Below, piece after piece: positions 12,124 to 27,100 of a DNA stretch of 64,000 nt. A program made the position numbers and the translations under genes. Source of the DNA: Siphonodentalium dalli (lineage: Eukaryota; Mollusca; Scaphopoda; Gadilida; Siphonodentaliidae). The DNA is taken from contig CP136061.1 of NCBI GenBank assembly GCA_032622095.1, forward strand, positions 91,117,845 to 91,181,844. Reading direction: 5' to 3'. Under the pieces are notes generated by a model that searched no databases, was not told the DNA's origin, and was given only the letters and a program-made list of their open reading frames with translations. Position 1 is the stretch's first letter. The number at the start of each line of letters is the position of its first letter.

Positions 12124-15100
12124 CTGGAAAATGAGATCAGAACACAGAGTAATTTGATTCAACTGAATGACGAAGACAGATGGTAATACATTGACATGAA
12201 TTACTAATATGAGCCCCCAATCAGTAAAAGATCACGACATTTATTTGAGTATCTGAGTTAAATTTATAAAAGGAATGTGTAACTAACAAAATATAAACAA
12301 TCCGTCAACAAAATCCAAATCAACTCAGAGTATAACCTTCATAACTTATTTAATCAATATAAACATATGTTGACTGTTAAGACTATAATTTTTTATTTCT
12401 ATGTAAGTAAGCCCAGTTATTTTATCAGGCATGAAATATATCTCCCATAACATAAACAATGTTCATCATCATCTGAATTTGCATATCTGGATGATTCCAC
12501 TGGTCATCTTTGCTTGTGACATGCGTACAGCTACTGTCAAAGCTGCCTGGTACTCGGTTAACGCATGAGTGGTGCCAAGTGACAGTATGAGCAACCTTGC
12601 TCAATACAAGGGTCAAATATTGGTATGGGATTTTGAAACAGCAGACAATCCGACAATTGCACGTCACTCAAAGTTGCCAAGCCCGATGCTGTGTGAAGAC
12701 TCACAATAGACCAGAGACGCGCTGTGTGATGAATGACAATAGATCAGAGACGCGATGTGTGAAGACTCACAATAGACCAGAGATGTGATGTGTGAACACT
12801 CACAATAGACCAGGGACGCGCTATGTGAAGACTCACAATAGACCATAGACGCGCTGTGTGAAGACTTACAATATAACAGGGACGTGGTGTGAACTCATAC
12901 CGCTGTGTGTACAGCGAATACAAGCCCGGCATGCTAACCACCATAGTAGTGGGGATAACCTTAAGGTCAGGACTGTGTTCATATGAGTTTAATGTTCCCT
13001 CACATATCATCAAAACACAGGGAGTCTGAATGGTATGCATCATTATGAATGTCATGTTTTCCGAAGTGTGGACTACATGCATTGCCTGCATAGCATCGCT
13101 GATTTGTCAGATTTTTTGAATCACACAATTGCATATCACATATGTAATATTAATATTAGTGTATTAAACTGTTATGCCAATGTCCTATCAGTTAAGTTTA
13201 CAACGTCACAGAACATACACCAGCCCATCCCATAAGTTTATAAAGTTAATTGCACCACTGATTCTTGAACATATCAGTACCTTTACAAACGTGAAACAAA
13301 CAAAAACAGTGCCGTTATACAGGTGATACCGAAATAGTTCACAGCATAATCACTATACTCACTCTCCAAACCGTCAGTTCTCTTAACGTGAAAGATGTCA
13401 TCCTTTCTTCTGATTTCAGAATGATTGCTGTTTTCCCACATACCATTGGTGCATCCAACTTCTTAGGCCAATAGGCAGGACAAGCATGCTGTAGATAATA
13501 CGCAGTAAATAATGTAACGACACATAGAAATAAGCAAGTTATTGTATGTCTCAAATAAAACAGTTTGTTACACTCCTCCCAATTTTACCCACTTATAATT
13601 GGCTCAAGTCATGTACCGGGCAACAAATCACAATGTCGCCAACTGAACATGGAGACATTGTTTTAGTTGCCCACCTGATGTTCTATTGCAAGACTTTTCC
13701 AAGCACACACATACACAGTACAGTATCTCAACTATATCACATGGGTGCAATAATACAAAAATCTTATATAACCCAATGGGTAATGCAAACGACACAAGTT
13801 GTGGTGATGACTAATTTCCGTGTATTTAGTTAACACTGATATTCGAACATTTCAGTTGATACGTTTATCGGGAAAGTGCAATTCTATACTTCTTCAACGT
13901 CTGGGAAATGAAATATATTACTGTCGAAATGATTTTGCGACATTGAACAAGGTGATGGCTCGAGGTAGGTTGGTTATAAGTTCAGACCGGTGTATAACAT
14001 ATTCGTTTGTCGTGCATGAATTCGTCTGTAGACTTATCCCTTATAACATATTTCTGAGGCGTGTTTGTATTTTTATTGTTGAAATATAATTACAACTTCT
14101 TGCCCTTTCGCTTAAATGCGAACACTTGATTGGTCAATGCCCTTAGATACGCTTTGTAGCGACAATCTCAATCAGCCTAGGGAAATGTCGCCCCATAACA
14201 AGGCGACATTTCCTGAACGCGTCCTTAGTTACCATACCGTGAAACCAAATTATCGAATTAGACTGATCATTGAAACTATGCAATGCGATACTTACATGTA
14301 GTTGGGAATAAAGTAATATGTTACATGACTATTCCACCATTAATATTAGTATTTATCCAGCTTCGGGCATAATAATATGACAAGACAGTGGTCATGAGAG
14401 CATAGAATGCACCTTTGTGTCGATTGTTTACCGTTCGAGTTTGTCACCGGAGACCGAAAATTCGGTGGGGAAGTTTGGGAACACCGCTTTGGAATTGCTA
14501 TCGACTCTGGTGTCCTGATGGCAATAGATGTTCTAGAACCGTTTTAATTAAGTGAATTTTACAACAACATGTACAGTCTAATAGTTTACGGTGTGGTGTA
14601 TTGCTTTTGTGTACCGAAGTTGGAACTTCGGAAACATAGATCGAATTGTGTGTGTGAAGTTCCGGTCGGTCGCCCAATTTATTCTCGACCCTATTTCCTA
14701 TTTTCGGTTAAAAGAAAAGATAAAGTCCAGACACAAGTATCACTTGGGTAGTTTTACTATTTTAGTGTTTTAAATATAGTTTCTTCATAAAGTTCATTCT
14801 CCCTATGTCAGAATCGCATATACATGAGAATGCACTGACACAGGATATTTAATGCAGCTCCCGTCATGAAAGTCTACCTATGGGAGAATCACATATATAA
14901 GAGAATGCTCTGGAACGTGCTCTTTAATGTTGCACCAGCGCAGCTCCCGTCTAGAAAGGGGTAATTGCAACTAAGTACGAATCTAGAAGCAACTGACAAG
15001 AACAGAATAGACAACAGTAGAACATTGATGATCAGCACTACTAAATGTCTTTATATCTCAGACTGCATGCATGATTGTACCCAGGCATACATCAACACCC

Positions 15101-18100
15101 CGAATATGTTTCCGTAAGACAGATATGTAGTACAGACAACAGTCAAAACGTGTAACCAGAATTAAATGGACTCAGTTGGCATATGTGAAACCACGTCTGC
15201 AAAACAATTATGTACGTTACTATGTAATCATTAGTGTTACTGATACATGTACTTTACTGATCAAAGTTCAACTAGTCCAATAAAATACCAAAATCCAATC
15301 AAAAAGAAAATAATATAAAATGGAAAATGTCAAAGCATACTCACATTCTGAGTAACAGATTTAAAATATATTTGTTGACAAACTGCTTGTAATAATGGTT
15401 TTAACAATCATGACTAGATAATTATATTTATAGTCAATCTGGTCAATCTGTTTTTCCATGTTCGTTTTGGTGATTACCGATCTACAGAAGTTTTATGGTT
15501 TCTAACATCTCTGGGATATCTTCGGAAAACTGTCTGTTCCGTTATAAACTTCCAATAATAACACCAAGTTCATAAAGATGTGCTATCGACGCGACAATTT
15601 CAATTCATTAAGTTCACCTAAAGACGGTCTAAAATCTGTTTTGATTCAGACAGACACGATGTAGATGCGACAAATTTAATTAAGAGCGAAAAATGTGCAC
15701 ACTATTTTGTCTCTTTACCGATTGTGGTTTGGCAATGAATCTTCAACACGTTTTGTAGTACAAACCTGTTCTGAATCACTCGCCACTCCATTTAGCATAA
15801 CAATGATTTGGCAGTTCGTGTTCCACACAACTGACCACAAGTCTTCTAAATTCCCAGCAACTGGATCTACATATATATTCATCAACATAATTAAAAACAA
15901 TTACATGACAGAAACATCGTAATATAAAATAAAATAAAAAAAGTAAAGCGAGAAAGTATATGACTGAATCACGATGAAGTTTCAAATAACGAATACCATC
16001 AATTCCAACAATCCCAAGAGCAGAATTTTATATGTTTAAGTTTCATACCTATGTGTATTGCGGTAGCATTACAAGAAAGTTACCAGTGCGTTATAACACG
16101 TTGTCATATGCGATACAATAGTATCATGTAATTAAATATTTCCTTGTAAGTGATATTTGTGAGATTTTAATCATGCAATAGGATATATAAATCACTATGT
16201 TTTATGGATGGAAATGATTCTCAGCAGGGTCGACGCTGGACTCAAATGTTCTCGTACTAAAATATTTGCCAAATTAATTTTTTGTTTGCCAAATTTAATT
16301 GAGGGTATAATTGGAGAAATTGAAGAAAATTCTCATTTTTTTATCTTTATTATATATTGTAAAACCAAACCACAGCTACAGGTAAAGTGGGCTACTAAAG
16401 CAAGCTAGTATTATTAATATATACCAGCGTAGCAATAAATATATAAGGTAGACAGTTATCAAGCTACAAGCATATCACCAAAGCATATATAGGATACATA
16501 TTAATTCACCTTGCATCTTTGTTGGCAACAAAGCGAGCCATAAATTAATCCATCGCACACCATTCACATTCAACTGATTAACCTATTGTCCTATGACACC
16601 GATATCATAAATATGTAGTGTATATAGAGGATATCCAACGAGTTATGTCGGGATATAAGATTTTAGGAAACGAGTTTGATAAATTTGATTCACAACGAGT
16701 CATAAACCACCGATATCATAAATGCGTGGTGTGTAATGTCTCCAGTCCAGTAATATGCATTGTAACATTGACTGCGTCCAGACATTAATGGATAAACTGT
16801 AAAAGCAATTTGATAATTTCCTTTTGCTGTTTCGTGCGACATGACGTAATCTACTTCGAGAGCTGATTACAAACAGATTACATGTACCAGTCTCAATTTA
16901 CAGAACATCTCTTTTTTCTGATGGTCTTCTTTTAAACATGGTGTATTGACTGTTTGATGAACGTTTGATATCGACAGAAAGAAGTATTACCGTTCTGTAA
17001 ACACCGAAGACGAGTAAGTACATTTAGCACTTTCAACATATCACTGTGTTCATATATATGTTGATTGACCTTCCCTTTCTAATGCCTGTACGGTGGTTCA
17101 CGTAACGGTAATCCACCTTTGAGTTTGTTGTATGATTAGATAGTTCACATCACATAATTAAAAAACCCACTTTCCAACATTTTTGCCAAATCTATTTTAT
17201 TTTGCCAAAAGAAAATATGTTTTTCCCATATGGCAAGCAAGGGGGTTATGTTATTGAACACATGGGAGATATGTAAATGAAACCAACCTGCCATGGCGAT
17301 ATGACTTCTTTCTTTTCCGTATCCCTGACGATATAGATATTTATTATTGGGAGATATGCACAGAAATCCATTATAAAAAAGATTCCATGACTGCGATATG
17401 TATGTCATTATTTCAACATGGTTTATAGGCAGTGCTTTGTGAGATGATATACATCGACAATATACCATCATCCATGAATAGTTATCTACCTTACATGTAT
17501 TTAAACACACATCGGTGTGGATTTATCTACCTTACATGCATTTAAACCAACATTTTTGCAGAGTTAACGACCTTATTTGGATTTTAAACCATGAGCGTTG
17601 CAGAGTTATCTACCTTACATGTATTTAAACCACCATCGCTGCAGAGTCATCTACCTTGCATGTATTTACACCACCATCATTCCAGTCATCCACATTACAT
17701 GTATTTACACCACCATCATTACAGAGTTATCTACCTTACGTGTATTTAAACCACCATCGCTGCAGAGTTATCAACCTGACATGTATTTAAATCATAACTG
17801 TTGCAAAGTTATCTACCTTACATGTATTTAAATCATAACTGTTGCATAGTTATACACCTTACATGTATTTATACCACCATCGTTGCAGAGTTATCTAACT
17901 TACATGCATTTAAACCACCATCGCTGCAGAGTCATCTACCTTACATGCATTTAAACCACCATCATTGCAAAGTTACCTATACTTTACGTGTTTAAACCGC
18001 CATCGTTGCAGAGTTATCTACCTTACATGTATTTAAACTATCATCTGTGCAAACTATTTAAACCGCCATCTGTGCGGAGTTATATACCTTAAATGATTTA

Positions 18101-21100
18101 ACCATTCCATGACTGGAGCTTCCCCTCAACATTTGCGAACACCTGTGGGAAGTAAGTGATATGTCAACATGAACAGTTAAAGTCGCCTAATTTTGTGCTT
18201 TTTTCCATATGGTCACGCAACTATGTTGATCATATAATGCATGTGTTAACATCCAACATAATTATTAGAGCTATTAATCAATAAATCAAAGATTGTGGCA
18301 ATACACCCTATAGTAAAGATACTATGTTATCAGATGAACACGTATCCTGTACCAGGAAAACAGTTGTTAGACAAGCCATGAACTTCCATTTTGAAGAACT
18401 AATAGTTAATTAACTCTTAGGGTACGTCCATACGCTGGCAATATTGCACTGCAAACTGCAAAAATGCCAGCTGCAAAGGTTGTTTTGTTTTGTTTTGTTA
18501 GCTGGCATTTTTGCCAGCTACCGACTAGCTCGTGCTGGGCCATGGCTGGTCGTCAACAATCAACGGTGATATATGATAACGGCCTATACCTCTCTGCCGG
18601 TGGCCACAACACAAGGCCACTAACAGTAATTGATTGTGTATGTACCGTCCTTGATACGATCGAATGGGATCGGGTTGTGTTCTCTGTGATTCTCATACAC
18701 ACTTAATTATACGTGTGTACGGATCTCCGTTATATGAGGATATGATGAAATGGCGTGATACAAAGAGTACCAAAAGTGATGCTTCCCGAGTCATAAATAT
18801 GGGAGCTATATGGGAGGTGGTGGCAGGACTTACTTCAGTGAGCGTGTACAAATTCTCAATTGTTATCGAAATGGTCATGTATCGATCAGAATGGCACATT
18901 GAGATATCACTCAATTCAGACCAAGTTGGGGTTCCAATACGTGCCAACACCATCTACACAGACTGCGATATCGATGTCATTGTAGTGGTTTAAAAGTGAC
19001 TGCTTGTGTCGTGATGGTGGGGGCGGCCGGGTTGGGTCTAACAGTAGGGATAATGGGATGTTATTCTTTGGCACTGATAAAGCATATGTGAGCCTATATA
19101 ATTATTCATGCCATTTGAATAACAATATATTGTGTGCCTTTGATTAAATTGTGTTACTATTTATTTAATTTCTTTGTTTTGTTTAACATCAGCACCACCC
19201 CCCTTAACTTATTGTTTTGCTTAACATGAAGAACAACGAGTTTGTGACTAAAATTATTGGAATGACAAGTTTGGAGTTTGGGATGATACCCGGGAAGATT
19301 TGAATTCGTCGGTTATCTTCGTTGAGCCAAGTGCGGACCCACCATCTCCTGTCTAGGTGACGTTTATTGTATCCAGCGAGAGAGGTGGCCGTGGCGATAT
19401 CACATTCCAACATGTCAAGTGACATTATTTTGACTGGCCTAAGAATACCAACACACATCGTGTTCTAATATATTGCAAACAGCTCATCAATCACACAAAA
19501 CGGCTGTCGTTTATTGATCCCTACTAACGCTGATTTGTTGACAGCGGCAGAAATAAATCCGTTTTGGCAATTTTGCAGCTGGCATTTTTGCAGTTTGCAG
19601 TGCAATATTGCCAGTGTATGAACGTACCCTACTCGTATTGTCCCTATGACCTGATGTGTTTGTGACATTTTGGCTATGAACTTACATTAATGTAGGAGGC
19701 ATTCACAAACTGCGTATCACCTGGGAGGACAACTCTCGTGTGGTCATCTATAATAATTAATAATAACAATACACACAAATCAGGCATGAGAATACAGATA
19801 AATTTGTTTTTTAAAGATAATTAGAAAGCAATCATAATGTAAATTTGAGGAAAAATGCTTCTGAGATTAATGACCATTTGGCTTTTTTTTCTAAATGAAT
19901 TCGGAATTTAAAACTCAAATGTTATCCGAATGAAACAGGAAGATGAAATTCGCATTCGAATATTATCCAAAACATCTGTGGAAAGTTATCTATATACAGA
20001 ATAATCATTGATTGAACTGGTGACGTGACATTATTTATGAGAGGCAAGGAAGTTTTGCAAACACTAGAGCGCATTGCACTCGAGAGTTTTACAAACTAGT
20101 CCCTGCCTCGAATAAATTACTTCACATCACCAGTTCAATCAAGTGCTTATTCTGTTTATTATAGTCCACTATAAACATGTGATTTACCATAAATCCGAAG
20201 AATACCGTTATTATATCCATGCCACATACATTTGAATACATACTTGATTATATAACGTTAGTTAAAGTGATATAATTCACTAGTGAAATAATCGTTTATA
20301 ATCATTTAGGAAATAAAGGTAAATTACACATTGGAATGTTATAAATATTAATAACAATATCAAGAGATCCAGTTACGACCAGTTTCGACCTCATGACGTC
20401 ATTTGTCTTGGCGGGCAAGAATCCAAACAAGGCTGCAATTGTCATGTCGTATCTGGAAACTGAGTTCGCCTCACTATAGACTAGACCCATCCATATAAGT
20501 TGACGCAGGCATGCTTCGATACATGGGGCATTGATAATATGGTTCTACCGGATCCGTGTCCGTGTGAAGCCTCATGTCTAGTTGTAAATCTCTGATTTCT
20601 CATACACTCGGATATGTGATTGACACAATGTATACAGTAAGTTGCTTATTGGGACCCCTCTGTTGATGAACCCTTGTGTCCGGAGTGTAATTAATAATAA
20701 TCACCAAACGAAGTAAGGCCTAAGTGAATCTTATTTGATGGGAATACATATCAGTGAACTTATTTTTATAACATTAAAAAGCCACATACATACCTTATGT
20801 GTGTGGTTTAGCTGCGGCTCGTTAATTATGCTAGTGTAACGCTAGCGTATGGTCATATTATAATACAATGCAACATAAAAGCCTGGTAACTAGTGAGATA
20901 TTCAAAAGATAGTAGGATAAAAGCGGAGGAAACAAACAAAAGAGAATGCAGATGGCCAGAACTAAAACTTAAAAACAGGGATATAGCTCAGCAAGTATTA
21001 AAATGTGGAGATAGGAGGATCAAATATTATAGTGTTGATAAAAAAGATGTCAGATGAGTTTTCATACAATGGCGGATATGGTTGATGCTAATTGAATTAT

Positions 21101-24100
21101 AACACTGATCTGCATAAGCACAAAACATGAAGGAAATTATTGTCAGTTATTTTATGACGGTCTCTGTTTACATTTGCAACGTGTTCTTGCTTGATAAAAC
21201 CAACTAAAGCTGACTAAGTTGTGGCTCAATTGGTAATTTATCAAGAGGGTCCTGCTATAGGAAGGTATATTGACTGGACGTGTAATGTGGTATGGTAAGC
21301 GTTATTCATACCCAATAAATCATTGAACAGAAACAAATTATGGGAACAAGTATGCCACCGATGATGCTATGAACACAACATAATCACGCCCAGATAAGAG
21401 GACAACAACTAATTAAATTGGAGACAATACAATCATAACAGCCCCTACATACTAGATTAAAAGTAGCTAACTAACAAAAACTAACACACCCAAGAAAGGT
21501 GATGTAAACAACACATTCCTTGATAGTTAACAACGGATACTTTACCTAAACTCAAGCCTAATCAGTAATGTACACGGGAATGCGTATACACTTGTTCTAT
21601 GGAAGTACATGTACTGGTAAAGCTGCTAAACAAAATGCACTTAACCAATATGTAAGCCATAGCTCCCTGGTTATTTAGGACACTGCTTATTCATTTTAAT
21701 AAAAGGAACCTAAACAGTAATACGAGCAAAACAACTTGCAAAATAGAAAAATTATAACGTTTGAATTATGGTTCGGAAGAATACAATACAATAGTAATAA
21801 ACCACATACATTAAAAAGTGAGTCCTTAACTAATAAAAGAGCAAATTGCCGTATTTTGGACTTGTTCTGGTGCGTGAAACTGATAAGTTAGTACTCAGGC
21901 GCTATGTCATCAGGAGGAATGTAGCATTCTACTAATGTCGCCGGAAATAACCCCATAGAAAACATTATCTGAACTACGCTCAAATGTAAATATTTATTTC
22001 TCGATTTGGGACGCAACTATCGGCGATAAACTAACGAAAACGATTTCGCCATCGAGCGTCAGTACATGCAATTAATATATAAAAATGACGGAGTGTGCTG
22101 TCGATTTGAATGCTAGTTATATAATATTTGTAAAAATAAATACTTTGAGCAATAATATTCTCCATTTCTATTTGATTACCCAACCGGAGTGTTTCACATC
22201 ATTTTAAGTTGGAAACTACTCTAATAAAAATAGACTTGGAGACAAATAAACCCGACATAAGCCAAAATAATAGTTGTAAAGTAACTTTATAAAGCGGGCA
22301 ACCAATTATAAGGATTATGTTGATGTTTAAACCCGTCTTTTCCCGATGAAACAATGGACAGAGCAGAACGGAATCTACCGAATCTGCTTCCATGTAGCTC
22401 AGGTTGACCTACTTTCCACAAAAAAGTCACTTGCCCAGGTCCCGAGTAGTTGAGATCGCTACCAACACACTTAAACAATACTAGATGGGGAAGAACATCA
22501 GTAACAAACTCTAAAGTGAGCGACTGCACGACCAGGTCCTGCCTATCTGCACCACTGCGCCCTACTAGCCGAATTTCCAATTCCGATTCCACGAATCGCA
22601 TAAATGGGGAACAGTTCGTCATGCGTGGACAATCCGATGAGAACGCAACACGTCCTTGTTATACAAATAACCTCCCAGACGGTCAACAAAGGAGTGACCA
22701 ACAATTAAAACACGAATGGTCATAACATTAACAACAAACACCACATAATTGGAATAAAATAGAATACATATGATAGAGCAATTAAGCTACAAAGGATGTT
22801 ACATGATTGCTCATACAATGGCGGATATGCATGGTTGGTGAAAATTATAGCACTAAGCTAGATAAGCACCAAAACAGGAAGTAAATTACGGTGATTTCAG
22901 TTATGTTGGTCTCAGTTTGTTTACATTTACATGAACAATGAAGAGTTATTATATGATAACACCATCTACGGTGTGGTTTATTTGGTAACTTACAACTGAA
23001 ACATTCAAATATTTAGAGTGATGTCATATGTTATAACCGCATATCATCAGTACTAACGCTACATGGGGGACAATTCGTTATGCGTGGACTTTCCCGATGA
23101 GAACGCAACAAGTCACCAACCATAAGTATATTAGGGTGATTTCAGTTATGCTGGTCTCTGTTTACATTTACATGAACAATAAAAAGTTATTGCATGATAA
23201 AACCAACTACGGTGTGGTTTATTTGGTAATGTACAACTGAACCATTCGAATATTTAGAGTGATGTTCTATCAGTACTAACGCTACACAACATAGTTGTTA
23301 ATACCATAAAACAGCGTATGTAGGAGATGGCAGTAATTGAATGATAGCACTTTTATTCGTGTGTAATGCACTATACAGTAGTGAGTCTATACATGTATTA
23401 TCATCCAATTCCTGTCATCTTATAACTCGATCAAGACTCATACGGGTATGAATATACATCATCAGCATAAATTATGTAAGGGGTTATTATATACAGTTTA
23501 CATGAATTTATGCATCAAACGAAACTGACAACATTATATTAAATTAGCGTATATAGGATTCAAAATGAATATTTGTTAAAACTTAAAACTGGTGCAATAA
23601 TATAATTTCAGAAATGAGTCGGGGCTATTATATAATGGTCGTACATTGCTGCATGAGGAGTGTTGGGAATGTTGTATAATCGTCTAGTTCTCATCACAAA
23701 AAAAGAGAGAAGGTAGTTTCAAATATAGACCAGGTAACAGAATACACTGCTGCAATACGTGTTTCCCCACATATAATTTTTAAATATGGCTTGCCTGGTT
23801 ATCTCTGGTGACAAAAACTACGTTAAGATCGACGATATCTCACTATATGGGAACCTTTAGTTCTCACACGAAGAAATTTCAAGAAAAAAATAAAAACTAT
23901 TCAAATACACTGGAGTACAATGCGACTGTATCTTATGAGGTTTATATGTATATAAGAAAACCATCTGGTTACTCACATGCACATATCTTCTGCGACCATT
24001 TTGCTTTCTTTAATTTAGCATCTCTTTTGGCAGCTGCACATTGCTTTACTGTCCCGTGTGTTAGCCCCTATAGGTGGATAAGTATAGATGGATAATGATA

Positions 24101-27100
24101 ATATTTCACATATAGAATATGTAGGGATTGTTTTGAGTATTACCTCTTGCCTTTTGTAAACACTTTGTCAAAATAATCCGCATTCAATTTTACATTCCTT
24201 AAACTTGGCCATGACAATAAGCAATGTCGTGGGAAACGACATGGCACATTTGGAAACTGACATTCCACAGCATTAAATTTACTGTGGGTCATTTTTCCTA
24301 ATTTCGAAGGCTGAATAGTATCGTTCAGCGTGTTGTATACAGGTTTGTGGTGACAAAAGGAATAAACAGTATCGGTGTGTTAATATTCGTCGATTCTGGT
24401 GTTCTATTCTAAAGGATTGTTGTCTTAACCACTGTCATATCTATAGTGTGGTAGACGTTGCGATTAATGAATGTTTTGTGCTAAGGAGGTTATAGTATTA
24501 AATTAATTATATACAATTATAATAATATATTACATTAACTTACATAAACAATTTAAACTATTAGTTATCTTCGCCAACATCGGGGGTACATGAAGGTTTA
24601 ATCCTGGATGTTGATTGTAAAACTTAATCCGAGCGGCTCATAAAGAGACATCCAGGTATTAAATCGCTATGTAACCCACGATGTTGTCGGAGATCATGAT
24701 TTTGTACCACATCAATAACCATGCAACCTTAATTTAAGTGTGCTTTCCACAGGTTATCAGATGAATTCACACCAATAAGAATAATTCAGTAGCCAGTTTA
24801 TGGATCCCATGTTAAGAGACGCCAAACTCGGTAGAGGAACGTCACGATTGGTGGACACTTTCATATCAAGGGTCATTCATATACCCCCGATGTTTCGCGT
24901 TCTCATATACCCCCGATGTGTGGCGCAGGTTCGCTTAAATTATGTTTTTAAGGCCGACGGGGGATATTGTGATTTAAACATGGCGTTGTAGCAATCACAT
25001 TTGGTAATATCACTTTGAATGGATGTTGACAGTGAATCACACACATTTGCCAATCAAGTTTATTAATTCAGGACAATTGTTTTCGGCAAATACTCCATAT
25101 CAAACAAATCACCTTGAATTGATCAGAATAATTCGTTCCGAACGACAGATCTTTGATGTATTCTCCAAAGTAGTCTATGGTTATGTCCTCGCCATTAACA
25201 CTCTTAGAGGGTGCACTCTGGGTTTGAATTTGGATTTCTGAAAATAAGACATACAGACAGTGTTTAATCTATCTCTACCATACCACAATTACAACAACAT
25301 ATTTTTTATAAATCCCAATTGCAAGAATACAAATAGCTATTTTGTGAATAAAATACAAATAAAACCTGAAGACTGAATATATCATTTGTCCATAATGCAT
25401 AACAAAGTGATTTATGTCATTCATAATATCGTGGTAAATACACAGCCGTGATTGAGCCTGCTAACAAAGTAGAGTTGTTCTTGTTTGCAGACTTTTGGTT
25501 TGCTCTCAACGTATGCACACAAATGTTTGTTCTAAAAATAGGCACTAAACTGTCCTGCTGATGTGATAAGAATTCTAAAAAAAATGGTATTAATTTATGG
25601 AAACGTTTCCGTGTCACATGTGTCTTCGATTCATAAATAATATTTCACACCCTGTATAATAATTTATGGGAAGAGATCGTTAAGTTTACATATTTTGTTT
25701 GAATACTGAAATATCTCATGAGTGTCTGGAAATAAATATCAAATTCAAGCCTTGAAATAGGGTGTCTGTCATTTGCAGAATGAGGTCCCCAGAGGGTGAA
25801 TTTAGTGATGCTACCCCGCATATCGGGCTAGCGTCACCACATTCACCCTCTGGGAAACCTCATTCTGCTGAGGTGTAAGCAGAATGACGTCCCCAGAGGG
25901 TGAATTTGGTGATGCTAGCATGGTAGCATCACTAAATTCACCCTCTGTGGACCTCTTTCTGCAAATGACAGACACACTATTTCAAGGCTTGATCAAATTG
26001 TCATGAGTGGCTGTAATCCAAATTCTCAGTCTTGGTATATGCATAGATACCACTGTTGCATCCAATTGTGAATCTGACAGTTAGGCCATTAAAAAGAAAG
26101 ACATGTGTTACAATTACATAATTTATGTGAAACTGGATGAGAGAGGTAGTTTTTTTTAGCTCACCTGAGCTTCGTACATCTCGCCGTTTGTATACTATCT
26201 AAGCTGAACAATACATATTACTTTAAGGAGAGGACATGAGGATATGTCGTATTACCTTCATGTATTGTTGTTGTTTGCATATCAGTCAGCTGATTCTGAT
26301 ATGGACCTGAAGTCTCTGACTTTCTCCTTAAATAAAGTAATTGATCAAAATAAATGTTTGAATGGTTTGGTATGACTAGTTATATGAGACAGAGAAAGGA
26401 GATATTACACCATGTTTTTATCAACATACACGTTTGAATTGTTTGTTTTGGCTCGTTACATGAGGTGGAAAAAGAAGATATGATACCCTGTTAATAATCA
26501 ATATACACGTTTGAATTGTTTGTTTTTGGCTCGTTACATGAGACGGAGAAAGGAGAGATGATACCCTGCTAATAATCAATATATAAGGATTAACTGTCAT
26601 GTGGACTGTTTTTATGGAGATGTAACCGTGAGGTAAGTGGTTATAACTTGTGTAAAACCCGCTTACCTCACGGTAACATCTCCATAAAAACAGTCCACCT
26701 GACAGCTGATCCTTATATTTATATAAATTTAGCGAAAAGGCCACTTTTGTAAATGTATTTAAATCGAAAAGTGTATCGTGACAAAACCAGCCCAAAATAT
26801 CACATAACACCCTTGGAAAAAGTTAACAGGAACAATTTCTCTTTGTATTGAAACCCGATGATTTATTAAGTCAATCCTGCGCGAGGCCAAGTGCGCCCAA
26901 AACATTACGCGTTCGTCTTTCCAAAACCTATGACGCGTCGATGTAATTATGAGGCTGCAGTTATGAGCTGATGCGCGTTCACCGATAACTAATTGCAATT
27001 AGCCACGTGGGTACCGACCAATCAGAATGCTGGATTTAGTGATAATCACACTTAGTATGTAAATATACATGTTTGAATGGTTTGTTTTGACTCGTTACAT

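Noticed and set aside
12597-13091. Open frames rich in SSH/CES repeats on both strands
   Set aside because: Artefact of a 33-bp minisatellite whose length is a multiple of three.
16510-16573. Minus-strand exon-like segment ([12 protein letters not shown]...) with phases 0 to 1
   Set aside because: Phase-compatible between PTP exons 19,686 and 15,766, but exon 17,288-17,324 fits the same slot with clear PTP homology (G-Y-x-x-x-x-x-H-I-A-x-x-D-P), so this is taken as chance.
16640-16771. Minus-strand frame after a good acceptor reading CYNAYYWTG, superficially like D-Y-I-N-A-S-Y
   Set aside because: The real N-A-S-Y-I exon is at 19,686-19,747; a second copy would need a second PTP domain for which no further exons were found.
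17521-18095. Possible micro-exons in each minisatellite unit (CAG ... GTAAGG borders)
   Set aside because: Most units carry an in-frame stop, and the splice-like words are simply part of the repeat.
20395-20458. Exon-like minus-strand segment (CAG ... GTCGTA) encoding [12 protein letters not shown]
   Set aside because: No PTP similarity and not needed to keep phase between exons 25,113 and 20,188.
22287-22622. 111-residue minus-strand frame of coding-like composition
   Set aside because: No recognisable family; lies amid dispersed repeats and does not fit the receptor's phases. May be a transposon remnant but cannot be supported.
23808-24095. 95-residue plus-strand frame with a loose FN3-like stretch
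   Set aside because: No convincing domain signature, no splice-supported neighbours, and it lies within an intron of the receptor on the other strand.
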